From contig NZ_LIXZ01000001.1 of NCBI RefSeq assembly GCF_001305855.1, positions 1 to 64,000 of the forward strand: a stretch of 64,000 nt of DNA. The letters are read 5' to 3'. Within the stretch, counting starts at the first letter, position 1. Each line of letters starts with the position of its first letter. Positions 26,525-35,212 of this stretch are shown here, one piece after another. A program made the position numbers and the translations under genes. Source of the stretch: Rossellomorea vietnamensis. GTDB taxonomy: Bacteria > Bacillota > Bacilli > Bacillales > Bacillaceae_B. A model generated the notes under the pieces. It searched no databases and was not told where the DNA came from. It saw only the letters and a list, made by a program, of their open reading frames with translations.

Positions 26525-26699
26525 CTAAATTCTGTTGAAGTCTATCTGAATTATGTACTAAAAGATGAAGAAAGGGCTGACCCTTTGGGGCAATGTATGT
26601 GCCTAAGGTGTCAAACCCTTCCCGTGTACTTTTGGTATCTACTGTCTTCTCAGTAATATTATATCATACCCACTATTTCGGGAGTATCCTCTTCTTGAA
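26525..26699 (-). promoter_or_regulatory. spoIIIE upstream region with promoter and short hairpin
   Basis: An extended -10 element, TGATATAAT with TATAAT at 26663-26658 on the minus strand, has no clear -35. Downstream in the leader, AAAGGG/CCCTTT around a TCAG loop (about 26574-26589) is followed by TTCTTCATCTTTT, which could be a weak terminator or attenuator. Confidence 0.45.
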
Positions 26700-26903
26700 T
26701 TAGTTGAGATATTCACCTGGGCAGATTTGATCATTTAAGTAATGGGCCGGATCACTGCTCATGACCCTGATGATTCGATAATTGTTTTTCTCCTGCTGCA
26801 CTAGAAGGGGAACGCCTTGATAGTTTATCATCATTTGCCCGCTGAATTCACTTTCATCGGTCGGGAACACCATATCATTGGGAACCATTGTGTAGAGGAT
26901 CAT
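26700..26903 (-). CDS. ylzJ: YlzJ-like family protein
   Basis: A 67-residue small protein of the YlzJ family, function unknown, recurrent downstream of the ClpP-like tepA in Bacillaceae. Recognised from [14 protein letters not shown] and the GVPLLVQ and NDQICPGEY elements. Its ATG overlaps the tepA stop (ATGA), so translation is coupled. Confidence 0.88.
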   Translation of the reverse strand: MILYTMVPNDMVFPTDESEFSGQMMINYQGVPLLVQQEKNNYRIIRVMSSDPAHYLNDQICPGEYLN

Positions 26904-27655
26904 TGCACCAACCCCTCTTGTGAATCTGCATGCTTCTTCATCTCGATCAATTCATTGATCTTTCTGATTGCCGAACCGATGCCGCCGATCCCATCGATCA
27001 ATCCGTACTCCACGGCATCATCCCCCACCACATTCGTACCTATATCCCTTGTGAGGTTCCCTTTTGCAAACATAAGGTCTTTAAAATCCTCTTCCGTGAT
27101 ATTACTGTGTTTGGTGACAAAGCTGACCACCCGATCCTGCATTTTATCCAGATACTCAAATGTTTGGGGCACACCTATGACTAAACCGGTTAATCGAACG
27201 GGGTGGATCGTCATGGTAGCCGTACTTGCAATGAAAGAGAAGTCGCAAGATACAGCAATTGGAACCCCGATGCTATGTCCTCCCCCAAGTACGACGGAAA
27301 CAGTAGGTTTGGATAATGAGGCTATCATTTCGGAAATGGCCAGACCCGCTTCTACATCTCCCCCCACCGTATTCAGAATCACAACCAGCCCTTCGATTTT
27401 GGGATTTTGTTCAATGGCCACAAGCTGGGGGATGACATGCTCATACTTTGTTGTTTTATTCTGAGGCGGAAGCTGCATATGTCCTTCTATCTGGCCCACA
27501 ATGGTGAGGCAGTGAATATTGGAGTCTTGAGAAAGTTGTGGAACATTCGTTTGACCCAGCTGTTGAATCTTTTCCATCAATCCAGACGGCTTGTCTTTCT
27601 GATCATCCTGTCCTTTGTTCGGCTCATCCTGCATATGTTCACGATTTTGTTCCAT
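26900..27655 (-). CDS. tepA: ClpP-like serine protease TepA (YmfB)
   Basis: A 251-residue member of the ClpP/crotonase superfamily, named translocation-enhancing protein. After a polar N-terminus (about 1-45), the ClpP-like fold has [14 protein letters not shown] near 115 and a [10 protein letters not shown] motif carrying the presumed nucleophilic Ser. The expected His region is [11 protein letters not shown]. Cytoplasmic, no signal peptide. It is followed directly by ylzJ and stands downstream of rnjB across a terminator. Confidence 0.92.
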   Translation of the reverse strand: MEQNREHMQDEPNKGQDDQKDKPSGLMEKIQQLGQTNVPQLSQDSNIHCLTIVGQIEGHMQLPPQNKTTKYEHVIPQLVAIEQNPKIEGLVVILNTVGGDVEAGLAISEMIASLSKPTVSVVLGGGHSIGVPIAVSCDFSFIASTATMTIHPVRLTGLVIGVPQTFEYLDKMQDRVVSFVTKHSNITEEDFKDLMFAKGNLTRDIGTNVVGDDAVEYGLIDGIGGIGSAIRKINELIEMKKHADSQEGLVQ

Positions 27656-27743
27656 GAAAACATCTCCTTTTCATTCCCATTCTCTTGTTATTATTTTAAT
27701 ATGGGAGTGTTTTCATACTTTATTCTTTAAGTTCAAATAAATA

Positions 27744-27774
27744 TGAGGCTATTTGTTCGTAACAAATAGCCTCA
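27744..27774 (-). terminator. Terminator of rnjB
   Basis: A 14-bp perfect stem (27744-27757 with 27761-27774) with a 3-nt loop; TATTTATTTG follows on the minus strand. Confidence 0.85.
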
Positions 27775-27778
27775 CACT

Positions 27779-29449
27779 TTATACTTCCATGATGATCGGT
27801 AAAATCATTGGTCTTCTTCGAGTTTTATTAAAAAGGAAATAATTTAGTTGATCCCGGATGTCCTGCTTGATCGCTGTCCATTCAAATGATCCTTTTTGCA
27901 GATAGGAATGAACCACATCCGTCACGATTCCCCCTGCCCCTTCGATCAATTCCTCAGACTCCCTCACATACACGAATCCCCTGGAGATGATTTCAGGCCC
28001 TGAGACGATGGATTTCGATCTTCTGTTGATGGTGACGACGACGGTAAACACACCGTCTTCCGATAATAATTTACGATCACGAAGTACAATATTCCCTACG
28101 TCGCCGACACCGATTCCATCGATCAATACATTACCCGCCTGAACACGGCCGCTCATTCTCATCTTCCCATCTTTGTATTGAAGCACGTCTCCCCTATCCA
28201 TGATAAAGATCTGCTTATAAGGAAGACCGGTATCATGGGCGAGCTGAGTATGAGCGACGAGCATTTTATATTCACCCTGGATGGGAATGAAGTACTTCGG
28301 TTTCATGATATTCAACATGAACTTCAAGTCTTCCTGACTCCCGTGACCTGACACATGAACTTTTTTCGACGCGGTTAACACATTTGCCCCGGCTCTATAA
28401 AGCATGTCGATCGTCCTGCCGACAATCACTTCCATGCCTGGGGAAGGTGTGGCGGTAATGAGGACCGTGTCACCCTCTTCAATGTTCACAAGACGATGGG
28501 AACGCTTTGACATCCGTTGAAGGGCTTCAAACGGTTCCCCTTGAGTGCCTGTGGCTATGATGAGGACTTCATCTTTAGGATAATTCCCCATTTCGTCAAT
28601 TCCAATGATCATTTCATCCCTGACATGAAGGTATCCGAGTTTCAAGGCCACATCATAGACTCTCTTTAAGCTCTTCCCGACCACAGCCACTTTTCGATTA
28701 TTCTGCTCAGCTGCATCGAACACCTGCTGAAGACGAATTAAATTCGAGGCGAAGCATGCCACGATCACTCTCCCTGAAGCTTTACGCAAGGCGTTCGTGA
28801 TATGTTGTTCGATAACCGACTCTGATGTTGTAAACCCTGGTCTCTCGGCCTCTTTACTATCAGACAACAAACAAAGGACACCTTTCTCACCGATTTGTGC
28901 CATCTTGCCTAAATCCGGCCGGTAAAGATGTTTTGCCGATTGATCGAACTTGAATTCCCCTGTATGGACGATGACTCCTTCAGATGTATGTATGCACACC
29001 CCGACTGAATCAGGGATGCTGTGTGTGGTTTTAAAGAACGTAACATTCACCCCGTCAAACGTAAGATAGCTATCAGAATGAATCGTATAGAACTTCACAT
29101 CATCCCTGATATGGTCATCCTTCAAACGTGCCTTTACGAGTGCATTCGTTAAGCGTGTTCCATAGACCGGAGCCTTGATCTTTGTTAATACATATGAAAT
29201 CGCACCAATACTGTCTTCATGTCCATGGGTCAAGAAGATCCCTTTTACCCGTTCTTTATTTTCAATCAAATATTGAATGTCAGGAATGACGATATCGATT
29301 CCAAGCATTTCATTTTCCGGAAACATAAGTCCTGCGTCGATCACGAATATTTCATGGTCGACTTCTATCACGTACATGTTCTTGCCTATCTCTCCCACTC
29401 CCCCGAGTGGTATCACCTTAATGCTTTCATTCTTTATCTTACTCACCAT
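27779..29449 (-). CDS. rnjB: Ribonuclease J2
   Basis: A 556-residue beta-CASP metallo-beta-lactamase nuclease acting with RNase J1 in mRNA decay and rRNA maturation. The metal motif reads H75-G-H77-E-D79-S80; the third His of HxHxDH is Ser. Degeneracy at this place is known for J2, which is far less active than J1. The beta-CASP domain (about 205-375), the CFASNLIRLQQV stretch and VHVSGHGSQEDLKFML are present, as is the C-terminal domain. The start follows AGGAGGACATA. Its location before tepA and after dapA is the B. subtilis order. Confidence 0.94.
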   Translation of the reverse strand: MVSKIKNESIKVIPLGGVGEIGKNMYVIEVDHEIFVIDAGLMFPENEMLGIDIVIPDIQYLIENKERVKGIFLTHGHEDSIGAISYVLTKIKAPVYGTRLTNALVKARLKDDHIRDDVKFYTIHSDSYLTFDGVNVTFFKTTHSIPDSVGVCIHTSEGVIVHTGEFKFDQSAKHLYRPDLGKMAQIGEKGVLCLLSDSKEAERPGFTTSESVIEQHITNALRKASGRVIVACFASNLIRLQQVFDAAEQNNRKVAVVGKSLKRVYDVALKLGYLHVRDEMIIGIDEMGNYPKDEVLIIATGTQGEPFEALQRMSKRSHRLVNIEEGDTVLITATPSPGMEVIVGRTIDMLYRAGANVLTASKKVHVSGHGSQEDLKFMLNIMKPKYFIPIQGEYKMLVAHTQLAHDTGLPYKQIFIMDRGDVLQYKDGKMRMSGRVQAGNVLIDGIGVGDVGNIVLRDRKLLSEDGVFTVVVTINRRSKSIVSGPEIISRGFVYVRESEELIEGAGGIVTDVVHSYLQKGSFEWTAIKQDIRDQLNYFLFNKTRRRPMILPIIMEV

Positions 29450-29497
29450 TATGTCCTCCTATGCTGTTCCTTCCCCGATCTTCAATCAGTTATATTC

Positions 29498-29527
29498 ATT
29501 ATACTTGATACCATTTTGGTAGTACAA
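29498..29527 (-). promoter_or_regulatory. Sigma-A promoter of rnjB
   Basis: -35 TTGTAC (29527-29522), 18-bp spacer, -10 TATAAT (29503-29498) on the minus strand. Confidence 0.7.
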
Positions 29528-29673
29528 CCAATTTTATCCTTCATGTTCAGGATTAGGAAAAAGACTGCAATCATTTATTCTACGTTACTATTTCGATACG
29601 CTAAGAATAAATCCTTCTTCTTTTGAATAATTGTCTTTCAAGTAACCAAACGGATTTCGCCCTGTAATAAAAA

Positions 29674-29704
29674 AAGACCGCGAAGGACGTATCTTCACAG
29701 TCTT
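29674..29704 (-). terminator. Terminator of the dpa-asd-dap operon
   Basis: A 12-bp stem with G-U pairs (29674-29685 with 29693-29704); seven T follow on the minus strand. Confidence 0.85.
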
Positions 29705-29727
29705 AAGGATATAGTATATGCATTCAA

Positions 29728-30600
29728 TTAAGATAACGCTTCGAGCAAGTGAGACAGTTTTGCTCTTTCTACTTCTGTTAAGGGGATCAACGGCAATCGC
29801 ACAGAGCCAACGTCCAGGCCTTTCATCTGAAGGGCTGTTTTGACCGGAGTGGGATTCGGGCTGGTAAACAGGCCGTTCATGATTGGAAGGAGCTTTTGGT
29901 GCTGCTGTGCTGCATGGATGATGTTCCCTCCTAAAAAGGATGTGACCATCTCCTTCATCTCATTTCCGATGACATGGGAAGCCACTGACACAATCCCCGC
30001 CCCGCCAATGGATAATACCGGCAGGGTTAGGCCGTCATCACCACTGTACAACATAAAATCATCAGTCGTATGGGAAATGATTTCAGTCATGCTGGCCAGA
30101 TCCCCACTTGCTTCTTTCACAGCAACGATGTTCCCGATCTTTGAGAGACGTATAATCGTTTCAGGTGAGACATTGACGCTTGACCTGCCCGGAATATTAT
30201 ACAGCATGACAGGTAAGGAAGTTGACTCTGCAATCATCTTGAAATGCTGGTACATCCCCTCCTGACTCGGCTTATTATAATAAGGCGCTACAAGCATGAT
30301 GGCATCGACGCCTGCCTCCTCCGCCTTCTTTGTAAGTTCGATCGAAGCATGGGTGTTGTTGCTTCCCGTCCCGGCAATGACCGGAATTCTGCCATTCACC
30401 ACTTTCACCACGTGACGGAATAGTGCAATCTTTTCTTCTTTCGTTAAGGTGGGAGACTCCCCAGTAGTGCCTGCCACTACTAATGAATCGGATCCATTCT
30501 CGATCAGATAATGGATTAATTGCGTCGTTTTAGTAAAGTCAATATTTCCTTTACGGTCAAATGGTGTAACCATCGCCGTAGAAACTCGGCCAAAATTCAA
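29728..30600 (-). CDS. dapA: 4-hydroxy-tetrahydrodipicolinate synthase
   Basis: Condenses pyruvate with aspartate semialdehyde, the first step specific to diaminopimelate, lysine and dipicolinate. The 290 residues form a TIM barrel with TTGES (45-49), Tyr134 and the Schiff-base Lys162 (AVKEASGDL). I chose a TTG start at 30600, 10 nt after GAGGAG and aligned with the family N-terminus (MNFGRVSTAM). The longer open frame upstream runs into dapG and lacks support. Last gene of the operon. Confidence 0.95.
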   Translation of the reverse strand: MNFGRVSTAMVTPFDRKGNIDFTKTTQLIHYLIENGSDSLVVAGTTGESPTLTKEEKIALFRHVVKVVNGRIPVIAGTGSNNTHASIELTKKAEEAGVDAIMLVAPYYNKPSQEGMYQHFKMIAESTSLPVMLYNIPGRSSVNVSPETIIRLSKIGNIVAVKEASGDLASMTEIISHTTDDFMLYSGDDGLTLPVLSIGGAGIVSVASHVIGNEMKEMVTSFLGGNIIHAAQQHQKLLPIMNGLFTSPNPTPVKTALQMKGLDVGSVRLPLIPLTEVERAKLSHLLEALS

Positions 30601-30622
30601 TCTAGTCACTCTCCTCGTAAGT

Positions 30623-31861
30623 TTATCCCACTTTGAATGTAGCATTTCTTTCTTGTAATTGGAATGTATCATGAAGGGCATTGATGGCATTGATCAAGTC
30701 CATTTCCTTCACCAGAACCCAGATGGTCGTATGACTGTCTGCTGATTGAAGTATACGGATCCCTTCGTTCGACAGGGAAGAAACAATTGCAGAGGTCACT
30801 CCGGGGACACCTGTCATCCCCGCCCCCACTACTGAGATCTTAGCACACTCCGACTCTATAATGGGGTTATGCCCTATCTTACTTAAAACACTGATTGCAT
30901 CATCCGCTACCGAAGAACCCACCGTGTACACGACACCTCTCGGGGAAATATTGATAAAATCTACGCTGATCCCCTCTTTCGCCATGGCTTTGAACACTTC
31001 AGCCTGAAGATTGTACTGATCTTCCTTAGCGAATACTTTAATTTGGGTGAGGTTGGATACGTGAGCGATCCCTGTTACTGGGTGGCTCCTGAACTCTTTA
31101 TGGGCCCTCGTATTTTCCAGGGTCGTCACAAGAGTGCCTTCTCCAGTTGAATAGGTCGAACGAATCCGTATCGGCACATTCGAATTCATGGCAATTTCAA
31201 CTGCCCTCGGATGTATGACCTTGGCTCCCTGATATGCCATATTACACACTTCGTTATATGAAACGACGGTTATCGGTCTTGCCTTGGAAGAAATGCGGGG
31301 ATCCGCAGTCATGACCCCTTCCACATCTGTGAAAATATCGATGTAGTCCGCTTTTAATGCTACCCCAAGTGCAGATGCGGAGGTATCACTCCCCCCTCTG
31401 CCGATGGTTGTCACATCCCCATCCTTGGTCGCTCCCTGAAAGCCTGCCACTACGACGGCATCATGATGTTCCAGTTCCCTTACCAACCGGCTGCATTTCA
31501 TCTCTATAATTTTTGCATTGTTAAAATCGTTATTCGTCCGGAACCCCGCCTGGGCTCCGGTCAGGGCTGTCGAACGGATACCATGTTCGAGGAGCATATT
31601 GGAAAAGACCAGACTCGAAATGATTTCTCCACAGGATAATAAAAGGTCCTGCTCCCGTTTACTGATTGAAGTGTTTCTGCCGCCGATTAAGGACAACAGT
31701 GAATCCGTGGCGTAGGGTTCACCTTTTCTTCCCATTGCTGAAACGACTACCACCACTTTATACCCTTTATCAATTGCTTGTTTCGTGTGGGCCATTGCCT
31801 TCAGGCGACTTGCCTCATCACGTACAGAAGTTCCACCAAATTTTTGAACGATCACTTTCAT
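30623..31861 (-). CDS. dapG: Aspartokinase I (diaminopimelate-sensitive type)
   Basis: Phosphorylates aspartate at the entry of the aspartate pathway. The 412 residues comprise an amino-acid-kinase domain (KFGGTSVRDEASR at 7-19, IGRGGSDTSASAL, FTDVEGVMTADPR) and two C-terminal ACT domains (about 275-405, VDFINISPRGVVYTV and ISVVGAGMTGVPGV). Placement with asd, dapA and the dipicolinate genes matches B. subtilis DapG, the isozyme inhibited by meso-diaminopimelate; the regulation itself is inferred. Confidence 0.94.
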   Translation of the reverse strand: MKVIVQKFGGTSVRDEASRLKAMAHTKQAIDKGYKVVVVVSAMGRKGEPYATDSLLSLIGGRNTSISKREQDLLLSCGEIISSLVFSNMLLEHGIRSTALTGAQAGFRTNNDFNNAKIIEMKCSRLVRELEHHDAVVVAGFQGATKDGDVTTIGRGGSDTSASALGVALKADYIDIFTDVEGVMTADPRISSKARPITVVSYNEVCNMAYQGAKVIHPRAVEIAMNSNVPIRIRSTYSTGEGTLVTTLENTRAHKEFRSHPVTGIAHVSNLTQIKVFAKEDQYNLQAEVFKAMAKEGISVDFINISPRGVVYTVGSSVADDAISVLSKIGHNPIIESECAKISVVGAGMTGVPGVTSAIVSSLSNEGIRILQSADSHTTIWVLVKEMDLINAINALHDTFQLQERNATFKVG

Positions 31862-31948
31862 GACTACACCTCGTTGTCATATTCAAGAGGTATCTGGAAA
31901 ACGATTAGTGGAATTATGCAGATTAATAGCTGAGATGATCCCTCTTCA

Positions 31949-32995
31949 TTACTTAATTAGCCCCAGATTCATTAAACTTTCTGCGATTTGAACAGAATTC
32001 CAGGCAGCTCCCTTCAGTAAGTTGTCAGACACAACCCACATATGGAATCCCCTGTCTTCATCAAGGTCTTTACGGACGCGACCTACAAATACATCCGGCT
32101 TACCTACGGCATGAGCAGGCATCGGATAGATTTGTTCTTCAGGTACATCTTCCAGGGTTACCCCGGGTGCATCTTGAAGAAGTGCGTGGATATCTTTCAC
32201 CGTAACAGAGTCCTTCTCAATTTCAATATATACACTTTCGGAGTGACCTGTTACAACCGGTAATCTGACACACGTCGCTGAAACCTTTAGAGAAGGCATA
32301 TGCATGATCTTTTTCGTTTCATTGATCATTTTCATTTCTTCGAATGTGAAGCCATTGTCCTGAAATGTATCAATTTGAGGAATGGCATTATAAGCAATCT
32401 GATAATGTTTTTTGTCGCCTTTTACAGGTAACACACCCGGTTCAAATGATTCACCGGATAAAATGGCCTGTGATTGCGCGTGGAGTTCATCAATTGCCAC
32501 GGCACCGGCGCCTGAAACGGCTTGATAAGTGGATACGATAACTTTCTTCAGGCCATACTGCTGGCGGATCGGTTCGAGTGCAGCAACCATTTGAATCGTC
32601 GAGCAGTTCGGATTGGCAATGATTCCATTGTGAAGCTTGATGTCCTCTTCATTCACTTCCGGGACTACAAGTGGAACATCCGGATCCATGCGATATGCAC
32701 TCGTATTGTCGACTACGACCGCCCCGCGTTTTACGGCTTCAGGAGCAAGAAGTTTGGATACACTCCCACCTGCACTAAATAAAGCGATGTCAACCCCATC
32801 GAAACTTTCAGGCTTCGCTTCTTCAACCGTCCATTCTTTTCCTTTAAATATGACAGTGGAACCCGCAGAACGTGCTGATGATAGTAAAGTCAATTGTTTT
32901 ATTGGAAAATCCCTTTTTTCTAATGTTTGTAGCATTTGTTGTCCTACGGCACCGGTGGCACCCACAACAGCTACATGAAATCCCGTTGTATTCAA
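31949..32995 (-). CDS. asd: Aspartate-semialdehyde dehydrogenase
   Basis: Reduces aspartyl phosphate to the semialdehyde with NADPH. 348 residues from a TTG start at 32995. Upstream of it, AAGGAGAG forms the ribosome site; the open frame begins 6 codons earlier, but those codons are the ribosome site itself. Visible are the NADP loop [11 protein letters not shown] (10-20), the catalytic Cys131 in NPNCSTIQM, and the His region near 245. A terminator separates it from dpaB, so an own promoter is likely in addition to read-through. Confidence 0.95.
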   Translation of the reverse strand: MNTTGFHVAVVGATGAVGQQMLQTLEKRDFPIKQLTLLSSARSAGSTVIFKGKEWTVEEAKPESFDGVDIALFSAGGSVSKLLAPEAVKRGAVVVDNTSAYRMDPDVPLVVPEVNEEDIKLHNGIIANPNCSTIQMVAALEPIRQQYGLKKVIVSTYQAVSGAGAVAIDELHAQSQAILSGESFEPGVLPVKGDKKHYQIAYNAIPQIDTFQDNGFTFEEMKMINETKKIMHMPSLKVSATCVRLPVVTGHSESVYIEIEKDSVTVKDIHALLQDAPGVTLEDVPEEQIYPMPAHAVGKPDVFVGRVRKDLDEDRGFHMWVVSDNLLKGAAWNSVQIAESLMNLGLIK

Positions 32996-33152
32996 AATCT
33001 TCTCTCCTTCCAACCATTCAATATTCTCATAGTAAAATAGGTAAGTTAATTTAGTCTATTACTATATTAAAGAATATTTTAACATAAACAATTATTCGAC
33101 AATAGGATTTTTTATTGATGATTCCGGGTTCGTCTATCTTTACATGCATGAA

Positions 33153-33190
33153 AAGAAGGTCATCTGAATTTCCCGGGCGATGACCTTCTT
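33153..33190 (-). terminator. Terminator of dpaAB
   Basis: A 12-bp perfect stem (33153-33164 with 33179-33190); TTTTC follows on the minus strand. It may split sporulation-specific dpaAB from vegetative asd-dapG-dapA. Confidence 0.8.
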
Positions 33191-33196
33191 CTTGAA

Positions 33197-33790
33197 TTAA
33201 TCTAAATATCTTTCGATGACGACGGGTTGAAGCTGATGTCCTTCCATCGCCGCTTCGATCGTCTCTTGAATCAATGTCATTCTGGCAACCATCGATTTTG
33301 GTTTACTTTCAGGTGCATCCTGCCCAAAGGGAATAAAATAAATATCTTTCGTTGAAATTAATCTCATCAGATTTATTCCATTTAATCCCAGAGCATCATT
33401 TGTGGAAATCCCGAGGACTACAGGGCGGTGGTTACGCAGTGTTGCTTTGGCGGCCATTAACACAGGGGAATCGGTCATTGCATTGGCAAACTTACTCATA
33501 GAATTACCCGTTAAGGGGGCAATCACCATGCAATCCAGTGGAATCTTTGGACCAAGGGGTTCTGCCTTGACGATTGAATCGATCACTTTATGACCGGTTA
33601 CGTCTTCGATTCGTTTGATCCAATCTTCTCCTTTACCGAATCTTGTTTCCGTATTCATAACGGTAGATGTCACAACGGGCATGACTTCCGCTCCATTATT
33701 CACTAATCTCTCGATTTCAGGGAACACTGCATCGTAGGTACAATGAGATCCTGTGAGACCAAACCCGATACGTTTACCTTTCACACTCAT
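33197..33790 (-). CDS. dpaB: Dipicolinate synthase subunit B
   Basis: A 197-residue flavoprotein-type subunit (spoVFB) that with DpaA makes dipicolinic acid in the mother cell. Characteristic stretches are GFGLTGSHCTYDAVFPEIE at 8-26, the PVVTSTVMNTETRFG region and MVIAPLTGNSMSKFANAM. Its ATG overlaps the dpaA stop (ATGA), so it is translationally coupled. Confidence 0.96.
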   Translation of the reverse strand: MSVKGKRIGFGLTGSHCTYDAVFPEIERLVNNGAEVMPVVTSTVMNTETRFGKGEDWIKRIEDVTGHKVIDSIVKAEPLGPKIPLDCMVIAPLTGNSMSKFANAMTDSPVLMAAKATLRNHRPVVLGISTNDALGLNGINLMRLISTKDIYFIPFGQDAPESKPKSMVARMTLIQETIEAAMEGHQLQPVVIERYLD

Positions 33791-34689
33791 GTTGAACTCT
33801 CCTTTCCTAAATCAAAATCTTCTTCTAATAATTGACAAAGAACATTCGCCAGGATCTGCCCTGCCGTTTTCGGTGCTACGATTCCTGGGAGCCCCGGGGC
33901 TAACAATGCTTTAATCCCACGTTTTTCTGCATAACGAAAATCTGTACCGCCAGGCTTTGAAGCCAAATCGATAATTAATGTATGAGCAGGCATTTTGGCT
34001 ATGATGCCAGCCTTCACTATGGGCACTGGAATTGTATTAATACAAATATCACAATTCTCAACCTCTTTTTCCAAATCATCTAAGTGGAATGGCACTAACC
34101 CCATTTCGGTCACCCGGGCCAAGTGCTCACTCTTGCGCACTCCGACCTTCACCCTTCCCCCTAAATGATGAAACGTCCTGGCTACACTCATACCCACTCT
34201 GCCGAGACCCAATATCACGATGTCGGAACCGTGGATCGTAAAGTCTGTATGTTGAATAGCCATCATAATCGTTCCCTCTACTGTAGGGATGGAATTATAG
34301 ATGGCAACGTCGTCTCTTTCAAACAACTGAACAAGTTTGCGGTTCGTTGAAGACATGATTTGATCCAAGTACGCATTACTAATTCCTGAATAGATCGTAC
34401 AGTGCTCTGGCGTTTCAGATACAATTTCTTCCGTTAATACGATTTTTTCATTTGAAAAAATCGTATCTATTTCTCCTTGTAGATTCGTGCCGGGTACAGG
34501 TAGGATAATGGCATCCATCACTGAAAAGTCCACTTCACCCAGTTTTTCCTTCGTAGCCCCTGTAAAGGCATGATCTAGTTGTTCAAAACCTACGAGTGAT
34601 ATTCTGGCATCCAACTCCGTAAGCTTACGAATAATCTCAAGTTGACGAGCATCTCCGCCTAGAACTGCGATCTGCATTCCGGTCAGCAT
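33787..34689 (-). CDS. dpaA: Dipicolinate synthase subunit A
   Basis: A 300-residue NAD(P)-dependent subunit (spoVFA). The N-terminal domain begins MLTGMQIAVLGGDARQLE, and the second Rossmann domain has IVILGLGRVGMSVART near 160. The start at 34689 follows AGGTGA at 9 nt and fits the family; the frame opens four codons earlier inside the ribosome site. In B. subtilis this operon is transcribed in the mother cell by sigma-K, and a matching promoter is visible at 34746-34774. Dipicolinate with calcium gives spores heat resistance. Confidence 0.96.
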   Translation of the reverse strand: MLTGMQIAVLGGDARQLEIIRKLTELDARISLVGFEQLDHAFTGATKEKLGEVDFSVMDAIILPVPGTNLQGEIDTIFSNEKIVLTEEIVSETPEHCTIYSGISNAYLDQIMSSTNRKLVQLFERDDVAIYNSIPTVEGTIMMAIQHTDFTIHGSDIVILGLGRVGMSVARTFHHLGGRVKVGVRKSEHLARVTEMGLVPFHLDDLEKEVENCDICINTIPVPIVKAGIIAKMPAHTLIIDLASKPGGTDFRYAEKRGIKALLAPGLPGIVAPKTAGQILANVLCQLLEEDFDLGKESST

Positions 34690-34745
34690 CACTGATTTCA
34701 CCTACTTTTTACATAATCGCTATTCTAAATCCCTTTTCACTTCAA

Positions 34746-34774
34746 CAGTGTATGTAGCACATACCCAATGGGTG
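34746..34774 (-). promoter_or_regulatory. Sigma-K-like promoter of dpaAB
   Basis: -35 CACC (34774-34771), 16-bp spacer, -10 CATACACTG (34754-34746), close to the sigma-K consensus mACm / CATAnnnTA with one mismatch in the -10. Confidence 0.55.
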
Positions 34775-34820
34775 AGAAGAAAAGCAAGTATGGACGGTTT
34801 TAGAAAAGCAGGCAAAATAA

Positions 34821-34842
34821 AAAACGGGTCAGGACCCGTTTT
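34821..34842 (-). terminator. Terminator of ymxH
   Basis: A 10-bp stem (34821-34830 with 34833-34842); on the minus strand TTTTTTATTTTG follows. Confidence 0.85.
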
Positions 34843-34861
34843 CGTATTGCTGTAGTAACCA

Positions 34862-35095
34862 TTAGTCATCCGAAACTTCCAAAATGATCATATCTGCCCC
34901 GATTGTCCGGATCTGATGCCAGGGAACCCGGATTTCTCCCCCCTGCTTCCTCAGCCATTTCCCGGTAGGGATGATCAGCGCATTGATGCTGCCTGACTTA
35001 TCATTAAATTCAAGATCTGTCTGACCCAGAATGCCAAGCCGTTCCGCTTTTTTATAATCAACGATTTCTTTCCCGCTTAACTCACTTAACCTCAT
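34862..35095 (-). CDS. ymxH: YlmC/YmxH family PRC-barrel protein
   Basis: A 77-residue small protein of the YlmC/YmxH family with a PRC-barrel-like fold. The N-terminus RLSELSGKEIVDYKKAERLG and the VPWHQIRTIGADMIILE end are typical. Members occur in sporulating Firmicutes next to mlpA and dpaA, as here. The function is unknown. Confidence 0.9.
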   Translation of the reverse strand: MRLSELSGKEIVDYKKAERLGILGQTDLEFNDKSGSINALIIPTGKWLRKQGGEIRVPWHQIRTIGADMIILEVSDD

Positions 35096-35178
35096 GATTC
35101 TGTCCTCCTAAAAATAGCTATGTAATACAATGTATACACTGTCCACATTTTTTAGAAGAAGAACTTATCGTTCCATAA

Positions 35179-35208
35179 AAAAAGCAGACCTCTCTTGGTC
35201 TGCTTTTT
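35179..35208 (-). terminator. Terminator of mlpA
   Basis: A 12-bp perfect stem (35179-35190 with 35197-35208); seven T follow on the minus strand. Confidence 0.9.
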
Positions 35209-35212
35209 CCGG

